64,000 bases of DNA from SB11 sp965222995 (GTDB lineage: Bacteria; Bacteroidota; Bacteroidia; UBA8524). The position numbers and the translations under genes were made by a program. Where the stretch lies: contig OZ244977.1 in NCBI GenBank assembly GCA_965222995.1, positions 2,170,001 through 2,234,000 on the forward strand, given 5' to 3'. Under the pieces are notes generated by a model that made no database searches, was not told where the DNA came from, and saw only the letters and a list, made by a program, of their open reading frames with translations. This document shows positions 35,201 to 44,980 of the stretch, in pieces. Position 1 is the stretch's first letter. Every line of letters begins with the position of its first letter.

Positions 35201-35917
35201 ATGACTGGCGCAACAAAGGTAACTTGGTTATTTTTTAGCTTATTATTGTTTTCTGCTACTGTTTGCAAAGCACAAAAAAGTATTGACTTTGAAGACGAGA
35301 CTGATAGTACAATAATTGCTGCACCAAAAGTTACCGTAAATAGCGATTGTAAATATGGTATTGCCACACTATCTCTTGATACAACTCTACTAGATTCTTC
35401 TCAAAAAATAAAAAAAATCAGTCTGTATAGAAGAAGAGAAGATGTTGATTTTTCGGATACATTGGCAGATACTTTAGCTAAAGTAAAAGTATTAACCCTA
35501 AAAGAATTAGAGCAACTGAACAACACTATTATTCCTGAAAACGAAGGCACTTATACTTTGCAATACCTTGTAGAGGTTAATGAGAATTTAAAAACCAGTC
35601 CTTTTTCAAAATTTGTAACGCTATTGCATTGCAGCATTATTAGGTTCAATAGCGTTTTTAATCAGGCACAGGAAACTAGTTTCACACCATTAAAACTAGT
35701 CAACATTCAGATAATAGAATTTAGCATATTTGACAGAGTTGGCGAAACGGTTTATACCCATAACAATAATACTATTTCGTGGAATGGAAAATATCCAAAT
35801 GGGAGAGAGTGTTCAAACGGTGTGTACTATTACTATTGTAAGTATAAAGACATTGCTGAAAATAGTGCCGAAAAATCTTTATCGGGAATGATAGAACTTA
35901 AAAATGCAGCTCGGTAA
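35201..35917 (+). CDS. Small secreted protein with T9SS type-B-like C-terminal domain
   Basis: A 238-residue protein with a signal peptide (VTWLFFSLLLFSATVCKAQ). The N-terminal two thirds is a short beta-rich segment without a recognised family (CKYGIATLSLDTTLLD, IKKISLYRRRED). Residues ~150-238 match the gliding-motility-associated C-terminal domain (SVFNQAQETSFTP, EFSIFDRVGETVYTH, ISWNGKYPNGRECSNGVYYY, SLSGMIELKN), though without the usual TPNGDGxND start. Its TAA overlaps the ribE ATG by one base (TAATG), so ribE translation may be coupled to it. Confidence 0.8.
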   Translation: MTGATKVTWLFFSLLLFSATVCKAQKSIDFEDETDSTIIAAPKVTVNSDCKYGIATLSLDTTLLDSSQKIKKISLYRRREDVDFSDTLADTLAKVKVLTLKELEQLNNTIIPENEGTYTLQYLVEVNENLKTSPFSKFVTLLHCSIIRFNSVFNQAQETSFTPLKLVNIQIIEFSIFDRVGETVYTHNNNTISWNGKYPNGRECSNGVYYYYCKYKDIAENSAEKSLSGMIELKNAAR

Positions 35918-36501
35918 TGTTTACAGGAATTATAGAAACCATTGGTGTAGTAGAAAAAATTGAAAAGGATGCTAAAAATATCCATTTCACAGTTAACTCA
36001 CCTATTTCGAGCGAATTAAAAATAGATCAAAGTATTTCTCACAACGGTGTATGCCTAACAGTGGTAAAACTGGCTGAAAATACCCATGTGGTTACCGCAA
36101 TAGATGAAACTTTGCAAAAAAGTAATTTAGGTGTTTTAAAACAGGGTGATAAAGTAAATTTAGAACGCTGCATGCCTGCAAATGGTAGGTTTGACGGACA
36201 TATTGTACAAGGACACGTAGACCAAACGGCTATATGCACAAAAATTGAAGAAGCTGCAGGCAGTTGGTATTTTACATTTGAGTATGAACCCTTAGGGAAT
36301 ATAACGGTTGAAAAAGGTTCTATTACCATTAATGGTGTAAGTTTAACCGTAGTAAACTCAAAAGAAAACAGTTTTTCTGTAGCTATTATCCCTTATACCT
36401 ATGAGCATACTAACTTTAATTCTTTAAAGGTTGGCAATTCAGCAAATTTAGAGTTTGATATAGTGGGCAAATATGTTGCTCGCTTATTGAGTAACAAATA
36501 A
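35917..36501 (+). CDS. ribE: Riboflavin synthase, alpha subunit
   Basis: A 194-residue enzyme that dismutates two 6,7-dimethyl-8-ribityllumazine molecules to riboflavin. Two tandem lumazine-binding domains are visible: MFTGIIETIGVVE with SHNGVCLTVV in the first, and FDGHIVQGHVDQTA with SITINGVSLTVV in the second. Start MFTGII is the conserved N-terminus of the family and confirms the one-base overlap with the upstream gene. Its place behind a T9SS protein, away from other rib genes, is unusual. Confidence 0.95.
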   Translation: MFTGIIETIGVVEKIEKDAKNIHFTVNSPISSELKIDQSISHNGVCLTVVKLAENTHVVTAIDETLQKSNLGVLKQGDKVNLERCMPANGRFDGHIVQGHVDQTAICTKIEEAAGSWYFTFEYEPLGNITVEKGSITINGVSLTVVNSKENSFSVAIIPYTYEHTNFNSLKVGNSANLEFDIVGKYVARLLSNK

Positions 36502-36505
36502 AAAA

Positions 36506-36530
36506 GGGCAAAGGAAAGTTTCCTCTGCCC
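36506..36530 (-). terminator. Terminator of the M20 dipeptidase gene
   Basis: The hairpin GGGCA...TGCCC with an inner AGGAAA/TTTCCT stem has a TTTTTT tract on the minus strand, so it ends the convergent dipeptidase transcript and may also stop ribE. Confidence 0.65.
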
Positions 36531-36551
36531 CTACTCTTAAAACTTATCTTT

Positions 36552-37919
36552 TTACTTACTTAATTCAGCAAAGTTTTTGAAAAAGTATGGAATAGTTTCA
36601 ATACCCTTAAGGTAATTGAAAATACCATAATGTTCATTGGGAGAATGAAGCCCGTCGCTATCTAAACCAAAACCCATTAATACAGATTTTAGTCCCAATT
36701 CTTTTTCAAATAAAGCTACAATGGGTATACTCCCACCACCACGGGTAGGTATTGGTTTTTTACCAAAAGTTGTTTCCATGGCTTTGCTAGCTGCCAAGTA
36801 AGGAACGGAATCTGTTGGGGTAACAACAGGCTCGCCACCATGGTGCGGACGTACCTCAACTTTAACTGAAGGTGGTGCAATTTTATTAAAATGCTTAGAA
36901 AACTTCTCTGTAATCTCTTCAGAAGATTGATTAGGCACCAAACGCATAGATATTTTAGCGTATGCTTTAGACGGTAACACAGTTTTAGAACCTTCGCCTG
37001 TATAACCGCCCCAAATTCCATTAACATCCAATGTCGGGCGTATTCCCGTACGCTCAATGGTAGTATAGCCTTTTTCACCCTGCACGTCTCCTATTTCCAA
37101 ATCGTTTTTATATGCTTCTAAATCAAAAGGAATTTTAGCCAATTCAGTACGATCGGCATCGCTAACGGTTGCTACATTATCGTAAAAACCATCAATAGTA
37201 ATATGTCCATCCTCATCAATCATGCTTGATATCATTTGGCAAAGTACATTAATTGGGTTTCCAACCCCACCACCATATACACCTGAGTGTAAATCGCGAT
37301 TAGGCCCCGTAACTTCAACTTCCACGTAGCTTAAGCCTCTTAAACCCACATCAATAGAAGGCACATCATTAGCAATCATAGAAGTATCAGAGATTAAAAC
37401 CATATCGGCTTTAAGCATATCTTTTTTCTCTATAATAAAAGTCGCCAAGTTTGCTGAACCTACTTCCTCTTCACCTTCAATCATAAATTTCACATTACAA
37501 GGCAGGCTTTCTGTTTTCACCATATACTCAAAAGCCTTCAGGTGCATATAAAACTGTCCTTTATCATCAGCAGCGCCTCTTGCATAAATCTTCTCATCTC
37601 TTACTGTCGGTTCAAAAGGAGGAGTATCCCACAAATCATCGGGAGTTGAGGGCTGCACATCATAGTGCCCGTATGTTAAAACAGTAGGTAATGAAGGGTC
37701 TATAATTTTTTCACCGTAAACAATAGGGTGTCCTTTAGTAGGATAAACCGTAACATTATCAGCACCTGCTTCTTTAAGCTTCGTACTAACAAATTCAGCT
37801 CCTTTTTGTACCTCATCTTTATAAGCAGAGTCTGCACTTATAGAAGGTATTCTGAGCAATTCGAAAAGCTCATCTAAAAAACGTTGTTTGTTTTCGTTTA
37901 TGTAATCAAGTGGTGTCAT
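36552..37919 (-). CDS. M20/M25/M40-family dipeptidase
   Basis: A 455-residue cytosolic zinc metallopeptidase. Metal-site segments are visible: YGHYDVQ (H85, D87), ARGAADDKGQ (D118), EGEEEVGS (148-155) with the catalytic and ligand glutamates, ISDTSM, and LHSPNEHY near the C-terminus. The lid domain lies between (~190-320), with the LHSGVYGGGVGNP loop. It is expected to hydrolyse dipeptides with broad specificity, as in the CNDP/PepV-like group. It has its own promoter (37955-37962). Confidence 0.92.
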   Translation of the reverse strand: MTPLDYINENKQRFLDELFELLRIPSISADSAYKDEVQKGAEFVSTKLKEAGADNVTVYPTKGHPIVYGEKIIDPSLPTVLTYGHYDVQPSTPDDLWDTPPFEPTVRDEKIYARGAADDKGQFYMHLKAFEYMVKTESLPCNVKFMIEGEEEVGSANLATFIIEKKDMLKADMVLISDTSMIANDVPSIDVGLRGLSYVEVEVTGPNRDLHSGVYGGGVGNPINVLCQMISSMIDEDGHITIDGFYDNVATVSDADRTELAKIPFDLEAYKNDLEIGDVQGEKGYTTIERTGIRPTLDVNGIWGGYTGEGSKTVLPSKAYAKISMRLVPNQSSEEITEKFSKHFNKIAPPSVKVEVRPHHGGEPVVTPTDSVPYLAASKAMETTFGKKPIPTRGGGSIPIVALFEKELGLKSVLMGFGLDSDGLHSPNEHYGIFNYLKGIETIPYFFKNFAELSK

Positions 37920-37954
37920 AATAAGTATAATAAATAGTCGTTTTTGCCAGTGAG

Positions 37955-37962
37955 CAAAAATA
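37955..37962 (-). promoter_or_regulatory. -7 promoter element of the dipeptidase gene
   Basis: TATTTTTG on the minus strand, 35 nt before the ATG at 37919. Confidence 0.4.
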
Positions 37963-38109
37963 GTAGATAGGGTGTATAATAAAAGTTTTTTTGAAAAGTT
38001 AAATACGCATGCAACCCATTATGAAATATTACGTCTTATAAATAACACAGTTTTGTAGAAAAACTATTGGGTTTATGGGGCTTCCCCTTTTATAGAACCC
38101 ATTTTTTTC

Positions 38110-38117
38110 TATTTTTG
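38110..38117 (+). promoter_or_regulatory. -7 promoter element of the Kelch/Ig-like gene
   Basis: TATTTTTG, 34 nt before the ATG at 38152. Confidence 0.4.
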
Positions 38118-38151
38118 TGAATGTAGAATTGGCTAATTACGCACAAACTCT

Positions 38152-41100
38152 ATGAAAAAATATATACTAACTTTTTTGATTGCCTTAGTAACAGGCTTCA
38201 CTAACCTAACTTGGGGACAGTTAAAACCTCCCCCACCAATTAACCCTAATATTGCTGATATATGGGATGAACTTACGACAATTGATACTGCTTTGCACTC
38301 TGCAGCTTCATTTGTAATCGGTTCTAAAATTTATGTTGTTACCGGCGATACCACAAGCTGGTTTTTTAGAGGAAGGCTAATTCCTACAACATTTGAGTTT
38401 GATACAACAACAAAAAACTGGACTCGTAAAGCTCCTTTCCCAGGTAAGTTACGAATTGGTGCTGTTGGTTTTAGCATAGGCAACAAGGGATATATTGGAG
38501 GTGGAAGAGACTTTGGTAAGCCTGATTCTGTTGGTGAATCAACATTTCAAGCAGGTACTAGTTTTACATTAATTAGTACAGCCCCAAAAACTTGGGAAAG
38601 AACTGACATAAATTATACATACACAAATGCTAACGGAGACTCACTTTTAGCTGATTTTTGGGAGTATGATCCTGCTGCCGATAAATGGACTCAGAAAAAA
38701 GATATACCCGGCTCGAAAATGGGTAGGGCATATCCTGTTGGTTTCTCTATGAACGGAAAAGGATATGTTGGTTTAGGGTATGACAATGGAAAAATTGAAA
38801 TTGACCCTGCACAAATAACTATTACTGATGTTACATTAGGTCCGTACATTGATAGTATTAATTTAGTAGGTGCACCTCCAAATGCACAAATAGAAACCGT
38901 TTTCAGACAGGTTTTATATCGTACAATTGATTCAGTATATACTGATAGTTTAGACTATCTGCAAGATTTTTATGAGTATGATCCGGCTACAGACACTTGG
39001 ACTAAGAAAGCCAATTTCCCCGGACAAGGACGTGCTTTTGCCAGTGCATTTACTCTACGTGATAAAGCATTAGTTGGGTTAGGGTTGGGAGATTCTGTAA
39101 TGAATGCCATGTATGATGATTTTTATGCATATGACCCCGCTACAGATACTTGGACCCGAACTACTGACTTCCCTGCATCAAAACGTTTTGGAGCTTCGAG
39201 TTTTAGTTTAGGTTTCTTAGGGTATGTTGCCGGCGGTAACGATGGTTTGGTTAGAAAAGACTTTTATGAGTATAATGACTTTGCTAAAACTTGGGACAGA
39301 TTACCAAATTTACCAGACTCAGCTCGTTCACTGGCAATAAGTGGAATTTCAGGAAGAATGGGTTATTTTGGAACAGGTTCAGGTCCATTAGAAAGCTACG
39401 ATAATATTTTTAAATGGATTGTTGACACCAACAGAGTAACAATTACCAAAGTACCCCCCGGACCTTTCTGTGGTGGTGAGCAAATAACTATTGACTATGA
39501 AGTATCAAACGGTATTACCGTTGGTGGCTTTAACCAGTTTACGATACAAATATCTGACTCGGTAGGAAGTTTCTTTTTCCCTGTAAATTGTGCTACAATA
39601 TCTAAATCAGATTCTAAAGGTTCATTAACATTTACTATTCCTAATACTACATTAGAAGGTAACGGTTATAAATTCAGAGTATTGGCTTCAGATCCTAAAA
39701 TGACCGGAAACCCAACACTTGCTTCCTTTAAAATTAATCAGGTTCCTAGTTTCTTGGGACCTCCCCAAACAGATACAACATGTTTGCAAGCTCCTGCTTT
39801 GCTAACAATTATGGCAGCCGGAACAGATTTAAAATACCAATGGAAGAAAAACGGTGTTGCTCTTACAAACGGGCCAAATATTACCGGTGTTGATAATGAT
39901 TCATTATTCATTAGCCAAGCAGCAGCTACTGATGCAGGCGATTATGAAGTTGAAGTTACCGGTAAATGTACTCCGGCTATTACTTCTGCAAAAGTGAAAC
40001 TAGTTGTAGAAAATATACCTCCTCCAACTATTACTACACAACCTACTAAAGATACTGTGTGTGAAACTTCATCAAAAACTTTCACCGTTGCAGCAACAGG
40101 TACTAAATTAAACTTCCGTTGGATGAAAGGTAAAGATACCCTTAGAAACGGACCGTTTATTACTGGTGCAAATACTCCTTCGCTTACAATTAACCCTGTT
40201 CGATTAACAGATAGTGGCTATTACAGATGTATGATTTTTGAAAATTGTGGTTCAAGAACACTTTCTGATTCTGCTAAGCTTAATTTCTTCTTAAGCACGC
40301 AAATTTTAGAACAACCTGTAAACGTTGATACTGTAGAGTTTGTTGATATAGGATTTAAAGTGATTACGCAAGGAAAAAACAACACTTTCCAATGGTTTAA
40401 AGGTAATACACAGTTAACTAATGGGGCTAAATATGAAGGCGTTGATACAGACTCATTAACCATTAAGAACCTTCAAATGGGTGATGTTGGTTTCTACAGA
40501 GTTGAAGTTCAGGGTGATTGTGGAACTAAACAAAACTCACTGCTAGGCTTATTAGAAATTGACCCAATGCCTGTTGTTACACAACAACCTGCCGATAGTA
40601 GTTCAGATTGTCAAGGTTCTACTGCATTCTTCTCAGTGAAAGTTGATGGTGCAAACATTAGCTACGAATGGTTTAAAGACGGTGTAAAATTAACTAACGG
40701 CGGAAATATTTCAGGAGCTGATACTAGAACTGTAGTTATCTCAAATATTCAGGCTAGTGATGAAGGTTTCTATCACTGCTTAGTATCTACAGGTCCATAT
40801 ACACAAGTTACTTCAGATTCAGGTAAACTAATTGTTAAACCAACTCCTGCTAAACCTGTTGTAAACAAATTTGGTCCTACGGGCTTACAGTCTAGTGTTA
40901 GCGGAGACGTTTACCGTTGGTACATTGATAATGTATTTGAACCATCACTTACTCAACAAACTATACTTAACTTAACCCGTGTTGGAGACTATAGAGTAAG
41001 AGTAACTAAAGACGGTTGTATTTCTGAATTATCAGACCCTGTATTCTGGTTCCCTGCAGTAGGTTTAACAGAAGTTAATTCAGGAAGTATTAACCTGTAT

Positions 41101-41322
41101 CCAAATCCTGCTTCAACAATGGTTGATGTGGAAATACCAAACGGTATTACTACAGGAACAGTGAAAGTATTTGATATAGTTGGTAAACAAATAAATGTTA
41201 TACCATTCTCAAATGCTACTATGTTCTCATTAAATGTTAGCGGATTGAAGCAAGGTATCTACTATGTAACAGTATCATCAACAGATGGTAAAAACTATGT
41301 AGGTAAGCTTATTAAAGAATAA
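38152..41322 (+). CDS. Secreted Kelch-repeat and Ig-like protein with T9SS type-A sorting domain
   Basis: A 1056-residue protein with signal peptide 1-23 (FLIALVTGFTNLTWGQ). The N-terminal part (~30-430) is a Kelch-type beta-propeller with repeats such as DFWEYDPAADKWTQK, DFYEYDPATDTWTKK, DFYAYDPATDTWTRT and DFYEYNDFAKTWDRL. An unassigned beta domain follows, then four Ig-like modules (~540-900) with the motif W-x-K-x-G-x-x-L-x-N-G and D-x-G-x-Y. The last ~80 residues (LYPNPASTMVDVEI ... LKQGIYYVTV ... GKLIKE) are a T9SS type-A signal. It is probably a surface or extracellular binding protein; ligand unknown. Confidence 0.93.
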   Translation: MKKYILTFLIALVTGFTNLTWGQLKPPPPINPNIADIWDELTTIDTALHSAASFVIGSKIYVVTGDTTSWFFRGRLIPTTFEFDTTTKNWTRKAPFPGKLRIGAVGFSIGNKGYIGGGRDFGKPDSVGESTFQAGTSFTLISTAPKTWERTDINYTYTNANGDSLLADFWEYDPAADKWTQKKDIPGSKMGRAYPVGFSMNGKGYVGLGYDNGKIEIDPAQITITDVTLGPYIDSINLVGAPPNAQIETVFRQVLYRTIDSVYTDSLDYLQDFYEYDPATDTWTKKANFPGQGRAFASAFTLRDKALVGLGLGDSVMNAMYDDFYAYDPATDTWTRTTDFPASKRFGASSFSLGFLGYVAGGNDGLVRKDFYEYNDFAKTWDRLPNLPDSARSLAISGISGRMGYFGTGSGPLESYDNIFKWIVDTNRVTITKVPPGPFCGGEQITIDYEVSNGITVGGFNQFTIQISDSVGSFFFPVNCATISKSDSKGSLTFTIPNTTLEGNGYKFRVLASDPKMTGNPTLASFKINQVPSFLGPPQTDTTCLQAPALLTIMAAGTDLKYQWKKNGVALTNGPNITGVDNDSLFISQAAATDAGDYEVEVTGKCTPAITSAKVKLVVENIPPPTITTQPTKDTVCETSSKTFTVAATGTKLNFRWMKGKDTLRNGPFITGANTPSLTINPVRLTDSGYYRCMIFENCGSRTLSDSAKLNFFLSTQILEQPVNVDTVEFVDIGFKVITQGKNNTFQWFKGNTQLTNGAKYEGVDTDSLTIKNLQMGDVGFYRVEVQGDCGTKQNSLLGLLEIDPMPVVTQQPADSSSDCQGSTAFFSVKVDGANISYEWFKDGVKLTNGGNISGADTRTVVISNIQASDEGFYHCLVSTGPYTQVTSDSGKLIVKPTPAKPVVNKFGPTGLQSSVSGDVYRWYIDNVFEPSLTQQTILNLTRVGDYRVRVTKDGCISELSDPVFWFPAVGLTEVNSGSINLYPNPASTMVDVEIPNGITTGTVKVFDIVGKQINVIPFSNATMFSLNVSGLKQGIYYVTVSSTDGKNYVGKLIKE

Positions 41323-41343
41323 ATTGTACTGAATTATATAATT

Positions 41344-41371
41344 AAAAAGCCGCCCCGTGGGCGGCTTTTTT
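41344..41371 (+). terminator. Strong terminator after the Kelch/Ig-like gene
   Basis: 12-bp arms (41344-41355, 41359-41370) with a 3-nt loop, GC-rich core GCCGCCC/GGGCGGC and a T-tract. Confidence 0.9.
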
Positions 41372-41419
41372 GTTTACTTTCTGTTGATATTTAATTAACG
41401 GTATAGCACTTCTTCGCCG

Positions 41420-41427
41420 TAATTTTG
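41420..41427 (+). promoter_or_regulatory. -7 promoter element of the helicase gene
   Basis: TAATTTTG, 13 nt before the ATG at 41441. Confidence 0.45.
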
Positions 41428-41440
41428 ATGTTCCATAATA

Positions 41441-43759
41441 ATGCAACCAACCGATATAGATTTTATAAGCAGTTTAAACCCTTCTCAGAAACAAGCTGTT
41501 GAAAATACAAATGGTCCTGTAATGATAATTGCGGGTGCCGGCTCAGGAAAAACTAGGGTTTTAACCTATCGTATAGCCTATTTAATGAAAAAAGGAGTAG
41601 ACCCTTTTAATATATTGGCTTTAACATTTACCAACAAAGCTGCACGAGAAATGAAAGAGCGTATAGCTAAAATAGTAGGTGATGAAGCCCGTAACCTTTG
41701 GATGGGCACCTTCCACTCTATTTTTGCTAAAATTTTGCGTATTGAAGGAGATAAGCTGGGATATCCTTCAAACTTTACCATTTACGATACTGCCGATAGC
41801 AAAAGCCTTATAAAAAGTATTTTAAAAGAAATGAACCTGGATGATAAGGTGTATAAACCCGGCACTGTACTCAACAGAATATCATCGGCAAAAAACAACC
41901 TAATCACAGCGCAACAATATTTTAATACACCTGAACTGGTAGATTATGACCACAACACAGGCAAGCCCAAAATTGCTGAGATTTATATGAACTATAGTCA
42001 GCGCTGTTTCCGTTCGGGAGCAATGGATTTTGATGACATCTTACTCAAAACTCATGAATTGCTGGCAAAATTCCCTGATGCTGTAAACAAGTATCAGCAT
42101 AAGTTTAAATATGTTATGGTTGATGAGTTTCAAGATACCAACCATGTACAGTATGCCATAGTTAAAAAACTATCGGCTATGTATGAGAATATCTGTGTAG
42201 TGGGCGATGACGCACAAAGTATATATGCTTTTAGAGGGGCCACCATAAAAAACATATTAAACTTTGAAAAGGACTACCCCGATCTGAAAGTATTTAAGCT
42301 TGAACAAAACTACCGCAGTACACAAAACATAGTAAATGCTGCCGGAGGAGTAATTGCCAATAATAAAGAACAACTTAAAAAAGAAGTTTGGACAAGTAAC
42401 GAAGAGGGCGAAAAAATAAAGGTTCTACGTGCCAGTACCGATAATGAAGAAGGGAAACTGGTTGCAGAGGGCATTTTTGAGGAAAAAATGCGATACCAGC
42501 GCCATAATAATGAGTTTGCCATATTATATAGAACCAATGCACAATCCCGTGCTATTGAGGAGGCGTTACGCAAACTAAACATTCCCTATAAAATATATGG
42601 AGGCTTATCTTTCTATCAGCGGAAAGAAATAAAAGATTTATTGGCATACTTACGCATGACCATTAACCCGCAGGATGAAGAAGCTTTAAAACGTATAATT
42701 AACTACCCTACCAGAGGCATTGGCAAAACCACTATTGATAAATTGGTAGTATTAGCAGACAAGAACCAGTGCAGCTTATGGGACGTTGTTCAAAACGCAC
42801 ACAACTTTGCAGAACTTAAAGGAGCTATAAACAATCTGAGCAACTTTAAGAATATGATTCTAAGCTTCACGGCTATTGCTAAAAAGCAAAATGCTTACGA
42901 TGTTGCTACCTATATAGCAAAGCAAACTGGCTTATTAAAGGTGCTGTACGAAGATAAATCGGTTGAAGGTGTAAGCCATTATGAAAACCTGGTAGAGTTG
43001 CTAAATGGTATAAAAGAGTTTACCGAAGATGATACAAGTGAAGTTGAAAAAACTATTGATGTATACATGCAGGATATTGCTTTGCTAACAGATGCAGACA
43101 ATGAAAGCCCTGATGATAATAACAAAGTAAAGCTAATGACTATACATGCTGCCAAGGGGCTTGAGTTTCCTATAGTATATATAGTAGGCTTAGAAGAGAA
43201 TCTATTCCCTTCGCAATTATCCTTAAACAGCCGCCCTGAATTAGAAGAAGAACGCCGGTTGTTTTATGTTGCTATAACTCGTGCAGAGCAGAAATTGTTT
43301 TTAACTTTTGCAACATCGCGCTTCCGTTTTGGTAGTATTACATTTTCAGAACCAAGCAGGTTCATTACTGAAATAGACCAGAAGTATTTGGCATTAGACC
43401 CAAGAATGATGCAGGCTACTCCCCCGCCTGCAACAAAACAAAAAGGATTCAATTATACCGGTTCATACGGGCGTACACCCCAAAAAACAGAAACTAAATC
43501 TACTGTTTCAAAAAGCTTTACTTCTTCAATAAAACCCAAATCAATAACCGTATCAAACTTTAAACCCGACCCCAATTTTACACCCGATGATACTAGTGGT
43601 TTAGCTGAAGGTATGCGTGTTATACACCAACGCTTTGGCCCTGGAGATGTACTAAAAGTGGAAGGTAACGGAGATAGCAGAAAAGCAACTATAAACTTTG
43701 AAGAAGTGGGTGAAAAGCAATTGGTATTAAAATTTGCCAAATTACAGATAGTAAGTTAA
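41441..43759 (+). CDS. UvrD/PcrA-type superfamily I DNA helicase
   Basis: A 772-residue 3'-5' helicase of nucleotide-excision repair, replication restart and recombination control. Motifs in order: Q-motif SLNPSQKQAV, Walker A AGAGSGKT (31-38), motif Ia TFTNKAAREMKER, Walker B VDEFQDTN, motif III GDDAQSIYAFRGA, motif IV QNYRST, motif V TIHAAKGLEFP and motif VI YVAITRA. The C-terminal ~65 residues after a flexible linker form a Tudor-like fold (GMRVIHQRFGPGDVLKVEG), as in PcrA, where it contacts RNA polymerase. Whether to call it uvrD or pcrA cannot be decided here. Confidence 0.95.
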   Translation: MQPTDIDFISSLNPSQKQAVENTNGPVMIIAGAGSGKTRVLTYRIAYLMKKGVDPFNILALTFTNKAAREMKERIAKIVGDEARNLWMGTFHSIFAKILRIEGDKLGYPSNFTIYDTADSKSLIKSILKEMNLDDKVYKPGTVLNRISSAKNNLITAQQYFNTPELVDYDHNTGKPKIAEIYMNYSQRCFRSGAMDFDDILLKTHELLAKFPDAVNKYQHKFKYVMVDEFQDTNHVQYAIVKKLSAMYENICVVGDDAQSIYAFRGATIKNILNFEKDYPDLKVFKLEQNYRSTQNIVNAAGGVIANNKEQLKKEVWTSNEEGEKIKVLRASTDNEEGKLVAEGIFEEKMRYQRHNNEFAILYRTNAQSRAIEEALRKLNIPYKIYGGLSFYQRKEIKDLLAYLRMTINPQDEEALKRIINYPTRGIGKTTIDKLVVLADKNQCSLWDVVQNAHNFAELKGAINNLSNFKNMILSFTAIAKKQNAYDVATYIAKQTGLLKVLYEDKSVEGVSHYENLVELLNGIKEFTEDDTSEVEKTIDVYMQDIALLTDADNESPDDNNKVKLMTIHAAKGLEFPIVYIVGLEENLFPSQLSLNSRPELEEERRLFYVAITRAEQKLFLTFATSRFRFGSITFSEPSRFITEIDQKYLALDPRMMQATPPPATKQKGFNYTGSYGRTPQKTETKSTVSKSFTSSIKPKSITVSNFKPDPNFTPDDTSGLAEGMRVIHQRFGPGDVLKVEGNGDSRKATINFEEVGEKQLVLKFAKLQIVS

Positions 43760-43933
43760 GAAATAGTACCAGTCACAACCCTATCCTTTCCCCGTTTTAT
43801 CACCCCTAAAATTGGGTCATAGCATCATAGTATGGCTTTAAAAATATAAGTTCCTTTGTTTGATGTGTGTATTTTATCTTATTAAGATAGAATATTTAGA
43901 GTTTTGCACTCAAGCAAAATATAAACTCTCATT

Positions 43934-43966
43934 AAAAACCCGCACCGGGATGGATGCGGGTTTTTA
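43934..43966. terminator. Bidirectional terminator between the helicase and DUF2892 genes
   Basis: 11-bp arms (43934-43944, 43955-43965; AAAAACCCGCA/TGCGGGTTTTT) with a 10-nt loop. The preceding 43760-43933 stretch contains no ORF of note and no other clear element. Confidence 0.85.
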
Positions 43967-43985
43967 TATAAGTTAGGTCTGAAAA

Positions 43986-44192
43986 TTATTTTTTTACAGC
44001 ACAAGAAGATATACCGAATATTGCATAAATAGGGCAAAAATTCACTACACTAGTCAATACAAATATGCCTGCTACAACCAGTAGTACTATACCCAATACC
44101 CCTGAAATGACATTGGTAAAAAATAATGCTGCAATAGCCAAAGCAATTAATACTCTAATTACTTTGTCCGTGTTTCCCATATTCTTTTTCAT
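43986..44192 (-). CDS. DUF2892 (YgaP-like) small membrane protein
   Basis: A 68-residue protein starting KKNMGNTDKVIRVLIAL, followed by two hydrophobic helices and the FCPIYAIFGISSC segment typical of DUF2892. In other bacteria the same domain forms the membrane part of YgaP rhodanese, and stand-alone copies are common in Bacteroidota. It lies 61 bp downstream of a Crp-like gene on the same strand and is probably cotranscribed; a link to sulfur or redox metabolism is only suggested by family context. Confidence 0.88.
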   Translation of the reverse strand: MKKNMGNTDKVIRVLIALAIAALFFTNVISGVLGIVLLVVAGIFVLTSVVNFCPIYAIFGISSCAVKK

Positions 44193-44253
44193 AACTGATA
44201 TATTTTTAAGTTCTATAACAAAATTATGGAGTTAAAGAATCAAAAACAGTGAC

Positions 44254-44898
44254 TTAAATCACATTACTTAAAATTATCTCTTTACCCTTAATCCGTAGTT
44301 TACCTTCTGTTTCAAGCTTTTTCAGTAATCTGGTAACAACCTCCCTTGCAGTTCCCAGGTCAGTTGCAATATCCTTATGTTTTAAGGTTAGGGGTTTACC
44401 GTTAGAAAGCACATGCTTCTCCTTTAAATATTCAAACAATCTTTTGTCCAACCCATCAAATACCAAGCTGTTAATGGTATCCAGTAAATCTAAATACCTG
44501 ATATTATACTGACTATAAAACAACTTATTGAAACCGACATACTTACTTATAAGGTACTCCATTTTTTCTAGCGGAATTAAAAGTAACTGTACATCACTTT
44601 CAGCAATAGCCTCAATTTTACTGGGTAAATTGTTTACTGCCGTTGTAAAAGTCATAATGCAACTTTCATTCTCTTTTATGTAATACAGTAATAACTCTCT
44701 ATCGGTATCGGTTTGTGTGGTATAAACTTTTATTAAGCCTTGAAGAACAATAGGAACAAATGAGAGATAGCTATCCTTTTTTATTAAAACATCACCCTTT
44801 TTAAAAGATTTTATACTACAGAAACTTTCAAGTTCAGTAGCAATACCTTTACCTAAATTATCCAGATTAAAACTTGAAAAGTTTGTGCTTTCTTCCAC
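44254..44898 (-). CDS. Crp/Fnr-family transcriptional regulator
   Basis: A 214-residue regulator starting at GTG 44898. Residues ~15-130 form the cyclic-nucleotide-binding-like beta-roll (FKKGDVLIKKDSYLSF, GLIKVYTTQTDTDRELLLYY). Residues ~150-214 form the Crp-type winged helix (LTLKHKDIATDLGTAREVVT, RLLKKLETEGKLRI). The Arg/Ser phosphate-binding signature of true cAMP receptors and the FNR cysteine cluster are both missing, so the effector is unknown. The adjacent DUF2892 gene may be its target. Confidence 0.9.
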   Translation of the reverse strand: MEESTNFSSFNLDNLGKGIATELESFCSIKSFKKGDVLIKKDSYLSFVPIVLQGLIKVYTTQTDTDRELLLYYIKENESCIMTFTTAVNNLPSKIEAIAESDVQLLLIPLEKMEYLISKYVGFNKLFYSQYNIRYLDLLDTINSLVFDGLDKRLFEYLKEKHVLSNGKPLTLKHKDIATDLGTAREVVTRLLKKLETEGKLRIKGKEIILSNVI

Positions 44899-44980
44899 AC
44901 TACTAAGTTAAAAAAAAGAAAGACCACGACAATCCCGTCGCAGCCTTTCACCTTGCAGAAAGCCTATGAAAAAGTGTTCT

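Noticed and set aside
43760..43933. Possible small RNA or gene after the helicase
   Set aside because: I see no ORF, no clear promoter-terminator pair and no recognisable RNA fold beyond a weak TATCTTA/TAAGATA hairpin near 43876.
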